NCBI RefSeq assembly: GCF_029167645.1 | Contig: NZ_CP119147.1 | Coordinates: forward strand, 5,970,501-6,034,500 | DNA length: 64,000 nucleotides | Direction of reading: 5' to 3' | DNA from: Streptomyces sp. AM 2-1-1 | Lineage (GTDB): Bacteria; Actinomycetota; Actinomycetes; Streptomycetales; Streptomycetaceae | In this document: positions 33,115 to 39,953 of the stretch, in pieces | Numbering within the stretch: the first letter of the stretch is position 1 | How the letters are laid out: the number at the start of each line of letters is the position of its first letter | The notes under the pieces: model-generated | Told to the model about the DNA's origin: nothing | What the model saw: the letters and a program-made list of their open reading frames with translations, nothing else | Database searches by the model: none | Translations under genes and position numbers: made by a program

Positions 33115-34776
33115 TCAGGACACGTCGACCACCACCGAATGCCAGCCGGTCGCACCGTCGGGGACGGTGCCGGTGCGGTCGGCGGTCTGGGTGGCGCCGG
33201 TACCGTCCGTCGCGCGGACTTCGAGGGTGTGGTGGCCGGAGGTGGCGGGCCACTCCCACACCCACTGGCGCCAGGTGTCCCGGCCGTCCTCGGCACCCAG
33301 GCGAGCGGTGTGCCAGTCGCCGCCGTCCACCCGGACCTCGACCCGGGAGATGCCCCGGTGCTGGGCCCAGGCGACACCGCCGACCGGCACGGTGCCGGGC
33401 TTCGGCGAGGCGAAGGGGCGCGGGGTGTCGATCCGCGACTCCGTCTTGATCGGCGCTTCCGGTGCCCAACTCCGCTTGACCCAGTAGGCGTCGTAGGCGT
33501 CGAAGGTGGTGAGCTCGATCTCCTCGATCCACTTGCAGGCGGAGACGTAGCCGTACAGACCCGGTACGAGCATCCGCACCGGGAAGCCGTGCTCGAACGG
33601 CAGCGGTTCGCCGTTCATGCCGAGGGCGAGCATCGCGTCGCGGCCGTCCAGGACGGTCTCGACCGGGGTGCCCAGCGTCATCCCGTCCACCGAGCGCGAG
33701 ACCAGCTGGTCGGCCGGGCCGCCCTCGGAGGGGGCCTTCACCCCGGCCTCGCGCAGCAGGTCCGCCAGCCGGACCCCGACCCACCGGGCGTTGCCGATGT
33801 ACGGGCCCCCGACCTCGTTGGACACACAGGCCAGGGTGATGTCCCGCTCGACCGTCGGCCGGCGCAGCAGGTCGTGGTAGCCGAGGGTGAGCGGGCGGGT
33901 GACGCCCTTGCCGTGGATGCGCAGCCGCCAGCGGCCGGCGTCCACGCGGGGCACCACCAGCGCGGTGTCCACCCGGTAGAAGCTCCCGTTCGGGGTGAAG
34001 TAGGAGCTCACTCCCCGGACCCCGAGGTCCGTGCCCGAGGGAACGGCGGGGGCCGGCGAGCCGGCCACCGGCAGAGTGATCTCCGCGCGCGAGGCGGAGG
34101 CCCCGGCCTGTACGGAGGCGGCGAGGCGCCGCCCCGCGTACCCCGCACCGGCCGAGGCCGCCGCCGCGGAGGTGGCGGCGATCACGAAGCCGCGCCGGTC
34201 GAAACCGGCCGCCCCGCCCCGGGGAGCCCCGTCCCCGGGAGCCCCGTCCCCGGCCGCCGTCTCCCCAGCCGCGGGAGACGGGACCGGGGCCGGGGCCAGC
34301 CGCCCGGCCAGGAGATACAGCACTCCCGCGGCGACCACCGCCCCCACCACCGAGGGCAGCGCGTCGGCCGGGACGCCCTCGGGCCGTCCCACCGCCGCCA
34401 CCGCCCCGACGAGACCGAAGACCAGCACGGCCGAGGCCCCGACGCGCCGGTGCCGCAGCGCCAGGACCCCCACCGCCAGCGCGAAGAGCGCCAGCAGCAC
34501 GAGGATGCCGAGGCGCAGCACCAGCTTGTCGTCCGTGCCGAAGTTGCGTACGGCGAACTCCTTCACGGCCGGGGGAGTGCGGTCGACGACCGCACTCCCC
34601 ACCGCCGTGACCGGTCCCGCCTCGGGACGGACGACCGCCGCGACCAACTCCCCGACGCACAGGGCGCAGAATGCGGCGATCACTCCGGCGAGCGCGCCCA
34701 GGGCGGCGCGCGCCCGGCCGGATCGCCGGGCCCCCGAGGCCCTCCGCGGTCGTGTGTCGTTCAGGTCTGCTGTCAC
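33115..34776 (-). CDS. Membrane-anchored molybdopterin-dependent oxidoreductase (sulfite-oxidase fold)
   Basis: The 553-residue protein has an N-terminal membrane part with about four helices (residues 20-170) and then a linker with a twin-arginine-like motif (FDRRGFVIAATSAAAASAG). The sulfite-oxidase-type molybdenum domain spans about 250-450, with CVSNEVGG holding the cysteine that would bind molybdenum. A dimerisation domain follows (about 455-553, GVAWAQHRGISRVEVRVDG, then TWRQW). Electrons from an oxidised or reduced extracellular substrate probably pass through the membrane. The GTG at 34776 is seven bases from a CCGAAT -10 and has no ribosome site. The physiological substrate is unknown; protein methionine sulfoxide is one possibility for related enzymes. 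Confidence 0.9.
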   Translation of the reverse strand: MTADLNDTRPRRASGARRSGRARAALGALAGVIAAFCALCVGELVAAVVRPEAGPVTAVGSAVVDRTPPAVKEFAVRNFGTDDKLVLRLGILVLLALFALAVGVLALRHRRVGASAVLVFGLVGAVAAVGRPEGVPADALPSVVGAVVAAGVLYLLAGRLAPAPVPSPAAGETAAGDGAPGDGAPRGGAAGFDRRGFVIAATSAAAASAGAGYAGRRLAASVQAGASASRAEITLPVAGSPAPAVPSGTDLGVRGVSSYFTPNGSFYRVDTALVVPRVDAGRWRLRIHGKGVTRPLTLGYHDLLRRPTVERDITLACVSNEVGGPYIGNARWVGVRLADLLREAGVKAPSEGGPADQLVSRSVDGMTLGTPVETVLDGRDAMLALGMNGEPLPFEHGFPVRMLVPGLYGYVSACKWIEEIELTTFDAYDAYWVKRSWAPEAPIKTESRIDTPRPFASPKPGTVPVGGVAWAQHRGISRVEVRVDGGDWHTARLGAEDGRDTWRQWVWEWPATSGHHTLEVRATDGTGATQTADRTGTVPDGATGWHSVVVDVS

Positions 34777-34783
34777 ACCAGGG

Positions 34784-34810
34784 ATTCGGCGCCGAACGCC
34801 GCGCGGATGG
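34784..34810 (-). promoter_or_regulatory. SigK-type promoter of the molybdoenzyme gene
   Basis: On the minus strand CCATCC (complement of 34805-34810) is separated by exactly 15 bases from CCGAAT (complement of 34784-34789), seven bases before the GTG. The same pair with the same spacing stands before sigK. Confidence 0.65.
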
Positions 34811-34912
34811 GTCGTTCACCCGAACGGTTCACATCCGGACTCGCATTGACCCCGTGGAGCCTTGCGCGCGACGGCCCGGACCCCGGTGAGGGCAGGCGCG
34901 TGACGGCCCCGG

Positions 34913-35668
34913 TCAGGCGGTCGGGAAGTCCATCAGCGCCAGCGGCGCGGAGGTGGGCCGCGCCGAACCGCCCGCCGGCTCGACGGTGATGCCCATCCCC
35001 GACGCGCCGCCCACCGGACCGTCCAGGAGTACGGAGGCGGTCGCCGCGTCCGGGTCCATCAGCCCGGCCGGACGCATCGTCCCACCGTCGTCGAACCAGA
35101 GTTCGTAGACCTTGCCCCGCGGCGGCCGGGCCATGCCGGAGGCGAGGAAGACCGCCCGGTCCACGCTCGCCGAGACCACCACCGTGCCGCGCGCCCCGGC
35201 CACCGGCCCGCCCGCCGCCGTCTTCGCGTCGGGCGCGGCGAGCACGCGCGCCAGCAGCTCGTTCTGGCGCTGGGTGTGGTCGGCCTCCTGCCGTGCGTCC
35301 CGCGCCAGCTGGTTCTGCCACACCGCGACCCCGCCGAGGGCCGCCGCCGCCGCGAGGCAGGCCGCCAGCGCGTAGCGGGACCAGCGTCCGGGCCGTCCGG
35401 GGACCACCGTCGTCGGGGCGGGAACGCCGTGACCCGGTGACTCCTGACGGACCGTCGTGATTCTGCGCAGCACCTCCTCGCGCATGCCGCGCGGGGGAGA
35501 GGTGGAGACCGCGAGGGCGAGTCGGGACGCCGTGGCGGAGAGCTCCGCCACCTCCTGGGCGCACGCCCCGCACTCCGCGAGATGGCGCTCGAACGCGCGG
35601 CGCTCGTCCTCGGGGAGGGCGTGCAGCGCGTACGCACCGGTCAGCGTGTGGAGTTCGGCCGTGCTCAC
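34913..35668 (-). CDS. rskA: RskA-family anti-sigma factor
   Basis: This 251-residue single-pass membrane protein holds SigK inactive. The cytosolic N-terminal domain has the zinc motif HLAECGAC (H-x3-C-x2-C, about 29-36), one transmembrane helix (about 98-117, YALAACLAAAAALGGVAVW), and an extracytoplasmic RskA C-terminal domain (about 150-250, VYELWFDDGGTMRPAG). Its GTG start overlaps the sigK TGA in GTGA, so the two are translationally coupled and made in fixed ratio. Release probably follows regulated proteolysis of RskA; the protease is not in this locus, though the site-2 protease at 4.7 kb is a possible partner. Confidence 0.92.
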   Translation of the reverse strand: MSTAELHTLTGAYALHALPEDERRAFERHLAECGACAQEVAELSATASRLALAVSTSPPRGMREEVLRRITTVRQESPGHGVPAPTTVVPGRPGRWSRYALAACLAAAAALGGVAVWQNQLARDARQEADHTQRQNELLARVLAAPDAKTAAGGPVAGARGTVVVSASVDRAVFLASGMARPPRGKVYELWFDDGGTMRPAGLMDPDAATASVLLDGPVGGASGMGITVEPAGGSARPTSAPLALMDFPTA

Positions 35669-36249
35669 GCGCTCACCCCCAGGCAGTCGCGCATCCGGAT
35701 CAGCCCGTCGCGCAGGCGTGTCTTCACCGTTCCCAGCGGGACGGCGAGGAGTTCGCCCACCTCACGGTAGGTCAGGCCCCGGTAGTACGCCAGGGTCACC
35801 GACTCGCGCTGGAGCTCGGACAGGGTCCGCAGGCAGCGGCGCACCTGTTCGCGCTCCAGCCGGATCTCGACCTGCTCGGTGACCTCGTCGTAGGCGGGAG
35901 TGCGGTCCAGCAGGGCGGCCCGGTGCTCCCGGGCGGCCGACGCCTCCGCCGAGCGGACACGGTCCACGGCCCGGTGATGGGCGAGCGTCAGCACCCAGTT
36001 CATGGCGCTGCCCCGGGACGGCTGGTAGCGCGGCGCGGTCCGCCACACCTCCACCAGCACCTCCTGGGTGACCTCCTCGGACTGGGCCGGGTCCCTCAGT
36101 ACGGTCCGGACCAGGCCCAGGACGGGCCCGCAGATCGCGTCGTGGACCTGGGCGAACGCGCCCTGGTCACCCCGGGCGACCTGGACCAGCAGGTCCTGGA
36201 GATCGGGTCCGGCCGAGGGCACGGGGCCGATGTACACGGCTTCTTTCAA
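35665..36249 (-). CDS. sigK: ECF sigma factor SigK
   Basis: The 194-residue ECF sigma factor has region 2 (about 30-100: EEVTQEVLVEVWRTAPRYQP and WVLTLAHHRAVDRVRS) and region 4 (about 130-185: LSELQRESVTLAYYRGLTYREVGELL and GTVKTRLRDGL). Adjacent RskA identifies it as SigK. The start is taken as TTG at 36249, eight bases after GGAGG; an alternative is the GTG four codons later. It probably autoregulates: a CCATCC-N15-CCGAAT promoter lies 39-65 bases upstream. The target set visible here is sigK-rskA and the molybdoenzyme, perhaps with the fasciclin gene. Confidence 0.94.
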   Translation of the reverse strand: MKEAVYIGPVPSAGPDLQDLLVQVARGDQGAFAQVHDAICGPVLGLVRTVLRDPAQSEEVTQEVLVEVWRTAPRYQPSRGSAMNWVLTLAHHRAVDRVRSAEASAAREHRAALLDRTPAYDEVTEQVEIRLEREQVRRCLRTLSELQRESVTLAYYRGLTYREVGELLAVPLGTVKTRLRDGLIRMRDCLGVSA

Positions 36250-36287
36250 CGCGGCTTCCTCCCAGGAGGCTCATGGAGTACCACCTG

Positions 36288-36314
36288 ATTCGGAGCCGAC
36301 GGCCGTACGGATGG
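36288..36314 (-). promoter_or_regulatory. SigK-type autoregulatory promoter of sigK
   Basis: On the minus strand CCATCC (complement of 36309-36314) and CCGAAT (complement of 36288-36293) are separated by exactly 15 bases, the same as before the molybdoenzyme gene. Confidence 0.65.
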
Positions 36315-36497
36315 GTACGGATCGAAAATCGTGGCGAAAACGCCTCCGCGGCCGGGCGGAGCCGGTGCGGGAAATTCTTCCACGGCCGCGGGCCCGGTCC
36401 GCGCGGCGCACGCGGCGGGCGGGCCGGACGCACCCGCGCGAAAGCCCCGGCGGCCCGTCCGGGGACGGCGGCCGGGGCCCCGCCGGGAGGGCCGTCG

Positions 36498-37340
36498 TCA
36501 GGAGGCGTCGGGCTCCTGCTCGCGCTCCACCTGTGCGTTCCACTCGCGCTTGACGGCGCGCCAGGCGTCGTCGTTCTGGCCGAGGCGCCAGTACCCCGAG
36601 ATCGACAACCGGTCCAGCGGGATCTGGCGTTCGACGCGCAGGTACCGCCGGATCTCCTTGACGAATCCCGCCTCGCCGTGCACGAAGGCCTGCACCTCGC
36701 CCGCCGGGAACTCCAGCCCGAGCACGGCCGCGGTGACCAGCTCGCCGACCGGGCGCTCACCGCGGTGCAGCCAGGTGACCGAGATCCCCGCGGGGACGGT
36801 CAGCTCCTGCTCCTCGGTGGCGTCGGACACCTCGACGAAGACGTGGCCCCGGGCGCCTTCCGGCATCTGCTCCAGGGCGACGGCGATGGCGGGCAGTGCG
36901 CTCTCGTCGCCCACCAGCAGGTGCCAGTCCGCCTCCGCCCGCGGGGAGTAGTCGCCGCCCGGGCCGAGAATCGTCATCCGGTCCCCGGGGGCGGCCGCCG
37001 CGGCCCACGGGCCGGCCAGACCCTCGTCGCCGTGCACGACGAAGTCGATCGCCAGCTCCCGCGTGGCGGGGTCCCAGGCGCGCACGGTGTACGTACGCGT
37101 GGTCGGCCACAACTCGCGCGGGTAGGACTCGCGGATCGCCGCCATGTCGAAGGGGTGCGTGTAGTCGGCGCCCTCCGGCGCGAAGCAGAGCTTCACGTAG
37201 TGGTCGGCCAGGCCGTCGGTCGAGAAGGAGGCGAGGCCCTCGCCCCCCAGGACCACCCGCACCATGTGGGGGGTGATCTGTTCGGTGCGCACGACCTGCG
37301 CACCCTTGCCCTTGGGCGGTTGCCGCGTCGGACGCGCCAC
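36498..37340 (-). CDS. Siderophore-interacting protein (FAD-dependent ferric reductase)
   Basis: The 280-residue protein belongs to the ViuB/SIP family, which releases iron from ferric siderophores by reduction. It has the FAD-binding domain (about 15-130, with RTYTVRAWD and an FVVHGDEGLAGPWA segment) and an NAD(P)H-type C-terminal domain (about 140-280, with HLLVGDESALPAIAVALE). The GTG at 37340 (VARPTRQPPKG) follows AGGGAG; the frame further up to 37394 is rejected. An iron box lies about 85 bases upstream, so iron starvation should induce it. No siderophore synthesis or uptake genes are beside it. Confidence 0.93.
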   Translation of the reverse strand: MARPTRQPPKGKGAQVVRTEQITPHMVRVVLGGEGLASFSTDGLADHYVKLCFAPEGADYTHPFDMAAIRESYPRELWPTTRTYTVRAWDPATRELAIDFVVHGDEGLAGPWAAAAAPGDRMTILGPGGDYSPRAEADWHLLVGDESALPAIAVALEQMPEGARGHVFVEVSDATEEQELTVPAGISVTWLHRGERPVGELVTAAVLGLEFPAGEVQAFVHGEAGFVKEIRRYLRVERQIPLDRLSISGYWRLGQNDDAWRAVKREWNAQVEREQEPDAS

Positions 37341-37424
37341 GTGGATCTCCCTGTGCTGGAACGTACGGAGACGTAAGGGACCGGAGGCCCGCAACCCGGA
37401 ACGCGAGCCCGGCCGACCCGGAAC

Positions 37425-37443
37425 TTAGGTCTGCCTAAGCTAG
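37425..37443 (-). promoter_or_regulatory. Iron box (DmdR/IdeR-type operator)
   Basis: TTAGGTCTGCCTAAGCTAG contains the TTAGG/CCTAA inverted repeat and matches most of the 19-bp actinobacterial iron box TTAGGTTAGGCTAACCTAA. It stands before the siderophore-interacting protein gene. Confidence 0.7.
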
Positions 37444-37623
37444 CACCGGCCGGCCCGTCCGGGCACCGGCGGTCCCGTCATCCATGCTTGCGCGGAACGT
37501 GCCGCGCGGGGCCTTGTCACCGGGTCCAGGGAACCACGCGTTCCTGTGGGAGCCGGGAGCGGGCTCCGCGCCCCGGGAGGAACCCGCCCCCTCCGGGAGC
37601 ACGTAGCGCCGGGCCCGGGGACC

Positions 37624-38556
37624 TCAGGAGTGCAGCGCCGAGAGCAGCCGTTGCAACGCGCCGCGCAGGCCCCACCGCTCGGCCAGCTCCGCGAGGACCG
37701 CGGGATCGCGCGCCTCGCGGGGCAGCGTGGGGTCGAAGGCGGGCAGCGGCACGTCCACGGCGACCCGTACCACCTTCGGCGCGACCGCGACGTAGTCCCG
37801 GGCCTCGTCCAGCCGCTTGCGCTGCGAGGGGGTCAGCTTCGCCGCCGGGTCGTCCACCGCGGCCATGATGCCGGCGAGATCGCCGTAGGCGTCCAGCAGC
37901 TTCTTCGCCGTCTTCTCGCCGATGCCGGGGACGCCCGGGAGGCCGTCGCTGGGGTCCCCGCGCAGCAGGGCCAGATCGACGTAGCCCCGGCCGTCCACGC
38001 CGTACTTCTCGCGCAGCACCGCCTCGTCGGTCACCTGGAGCGTGCCGACGCCCTTGAGCGGATAGAGCACCCGCACCCGGCGCTCGTCGTCGACCAGCTG
38101 GTAGAGGTCCCGGTCGCCGGTGACGATGTCCACCGGCCCCCGCGCCAGGCCCGTCAGCGTGCCGATGACGTCGTCCGCCTCGTACGGCGCCACGCCCACC
38201 CGCGCGATCCCCACCGCGTCGAGCACCGCCTCGATCACCGGGACCTGGGGGGCGAGGGTGTCCGGGGTCTCCTCCTCGTCGGCCTGGCCGGCCTGGCCGG
38301 CCTGGGTCTCCGCGGCCACCCGGTGCGCCTTGTAGGTGGGGATCAGCTCGACCCGCCAGGCGGGCCGCCAGTCCGCGTCCATGCAGGCCACCAGGTCGTC
38401 CGGATGGTGGTCCTGGACCAGTCGGCCGATGAAGTCCAGCAGTCCGCGCACCGCGTTGACGGGGGTGCCGTCCGGCGCGCGCACCGAGTCCGGCACGCCG
38501 AAGTAGGCGCGGTAGTAGAGGGAGGCGGTGTCCAGGAGCATCAGGCGTCGCGTCAC
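37624..38556 (-). CDS. Stand-alone 5'-3' exonuclease / flap endonuclease
   Basis: This 310-residue nuclease resembles the 5' nuclease domain of DNA polymerase I without the polymerase, a common actinobacterial paralogue. The metal-binding aspartates are in LLDTASLYYRAYF, VACMDADWRPAW, YEADDVIGTL and IVTGDRDLYQLVDD. The helix-hairpin-helix GDPSDGLPGVPGIGEKTAKKLL (about 185-206) is intact. A Gly/Ala/Gln-rich insert (AGQAGQADEEE) lies near residue 90. The GTG at 38556 follows a G-rich stretch; the frame to 38676 is rejected because it runs into the shared promoter region. It is divergent from the ABC transporter operon. A role in Okazaki fragment or repair-flap processing is inferred. Confidence 0.92.
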   Translation of the reverse strand: MTRRLMLLDTASLYYRAYFGVPDSVRAPDGTPVNAVRGLLDFIGRLVQDHHPDDLVACMDADWRPAWRVELIPTYKAHRVAAETQAGQAGQADEEETPDTLAPQVPVIEAVLDAVGIARVGVAPYEADDVIGTLTGLARGPVDIVTGDRDLYQLVDDERRVRVLYPLKGVGTLQVTDEAVLREKYGVDGRGYVDLALLRGDPSDGLPGVPGIGEKTAKKLLDAYGDLAGIMAAVDDPAAKLTPSQRKRLDEARDYVAVAPKVVRVAVDVPLPAFDPTLPREARDPAVLAELAERWGLRGALQRLLSALHS

Positions 38557-38795
38557 CCCCCGATCATGCCGCACGGCACCGACACCGGCCCGGGACGACC
38601 GCCCCGGAGGAAGCCGTACGACGTGACCCCGCTCACATCGGCGTTTGCTCGGGATAAGCCCGGGCACGCGTGGCACCGGAGCGGATCACGTCCAAATTTC
38701 AACTTGTGTACGTGCCAAGCGGACCGATTCCGTGCCGCTCCACGGTTCGTCCGCGGGGGAGGCGAAGCGTTCTCGGTTCTACCCGCGAGGTGTAT

Positions 38796-39953
38796 GTGTC
38801 AAGGCTGCAGGCCGAGCATCTGTACAAGGTGTTCGGCAGACGACCCGATCAGGCCGTGGAAAAGCTCGGAAGCGGCGTGAGCCGCGACGAGCTGCGCGCC
38901 GACGGAACGACCGCAGCGGTGATCGACGCGTCGTTCACCGTGGAGCCGGGGCAGATCTTCGTCGTGATGGGTCTCTCGGGCTCCGGCAAGTCCACGCTTC
39001 TGCGCATGCTCAACGGACTGCTGGACCCCACAGCCGGAAGTGTGCTCTTCGACGGTCAGGACCTGACCTCCCTGACTCCCAGGGAACTGCGCCACGTCCG
39101 CTCGTCCCGGATCAGCATGGTCTTCCAGCACTTCGCGCTCTTCCCGCACCGCAATGTGCTGGAGAACGCCGCGTACGGCCTGGAAGTGCAGGGCGTGGCC
39201 AAGGGCGAGCGCGAGAAGCGCGCCGCCGAGGCGCTGGAACTGACCGGACTCGGCGGCTGGGAGAAGTCCTGGCCCGACGAGCTGTCCGGCGGCATGCAGC
39301 AACGCGTCGGACTGGCCCGCGCGCTCGCCACCGACGCGGACCTGCTCCTGATGGACGAGTCGTTCAGCGCGCTGGACCCGCTGATCCGCCGCGACATGCA
39401 GGACCAGCTCCTGGAGCTCCAGAAGCGCCTGAAGAAGACCATCGTCTTCATCACCCACGACCTCAACGAGGCCATGCGTCTGGGCGACACCATCGCGGTG
39501 ATGCGCAACGGCGAGATCGTCCAGCTCGGTTCCGCCGAGGACATCCTCGTCACCCCGGCCGACGACTACGTCGCCTCCTTCACCCAGGACGTCGACCGCG
39601 CCCGCGTGCTGACCGCCGGCGCGATCATGGCCGAGCCGCACACCGTGATGGGCTCGAAGACCGAGGACGGCACCGAACTGCGCACCCCGCAGGACGTGTT
39701 GGCGGCGGCCCCCGCGGCGGTCGCCGCGGCCACGCCGGTCATCGAGCTCTTCGCCCCCTGCGCGACGAGCGCCAACCCGGTCGCGGTGACCGACGAACGG
39801 GGCAAGCTGGTCGGGGTCGTCCCCCGCGAGCGTCTCCTCGCCGTACTGGGCGAACCGATGAAGCCCGCCGTGCCGATGCCCGCCGCCGCGGGGACCCGCG
39901 ACGCCGGGCCCGTGACCGGCCCCTCCGCCGCGAAGAAGGTGGCCCGTGTCTAG
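38796..39953 (+). CDS. Glycine betaine/proline-type ABC transporter ATPase
   Basis: This 385-residue ATPase of the ProV/OpuAA type powers uptake of compatible solutes. Walker A is GLSGSGKST, the Q-loop lies in VFQHFALFPH, the signature is LSGGMQQRVGLARALA, Walker B is LLLMDESFSALDP, and the H-loop FITHDLNEA follows. The C-terminal 90 residues are a CBS-like regulatory region, as in osmosensing family members. The GTG at 38796 (VSRLQAEHLYKVFG) has GAGG about six bases upstream; a GTG two codons earlier is also possible. Its stop codon overlaps the start of the permease gene by eight bases, so the two are coupled. Confidence 0.92.
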   Translation: MSRLQAEHLYKVFGRRPDQAVEKLGSGVSRDELRADGTTAAVIDASFTVEPGQIFVVMGLSGSGKSTLLRMLNGLLDPTAGSVLFDGQDLTSLTPRELRHVRSSRISMVFQHFALFPHRNVLENAAYGLEVQGVAKGEREKRAAEALELTGLGGWEKSWPDELSGGMQQRVGLARALATDADLLLMDESFSALDPLIRRDMQDQLLELQKRLKKTIVFITHDLNEAMRLGDTIAVMRNGEIVQLGSAEDILVTPADDYVASFTQDVDRARVLTAGAIMAEPHTVMGSKTEDGTELRTPQDVLAAAPAAVAAATPVIELFAPCATSANPVAVTDERGKLVGVVPRERLLAVLGEPMKPAVPMPAAAGTRDAGPVTGPSAAKKVARV

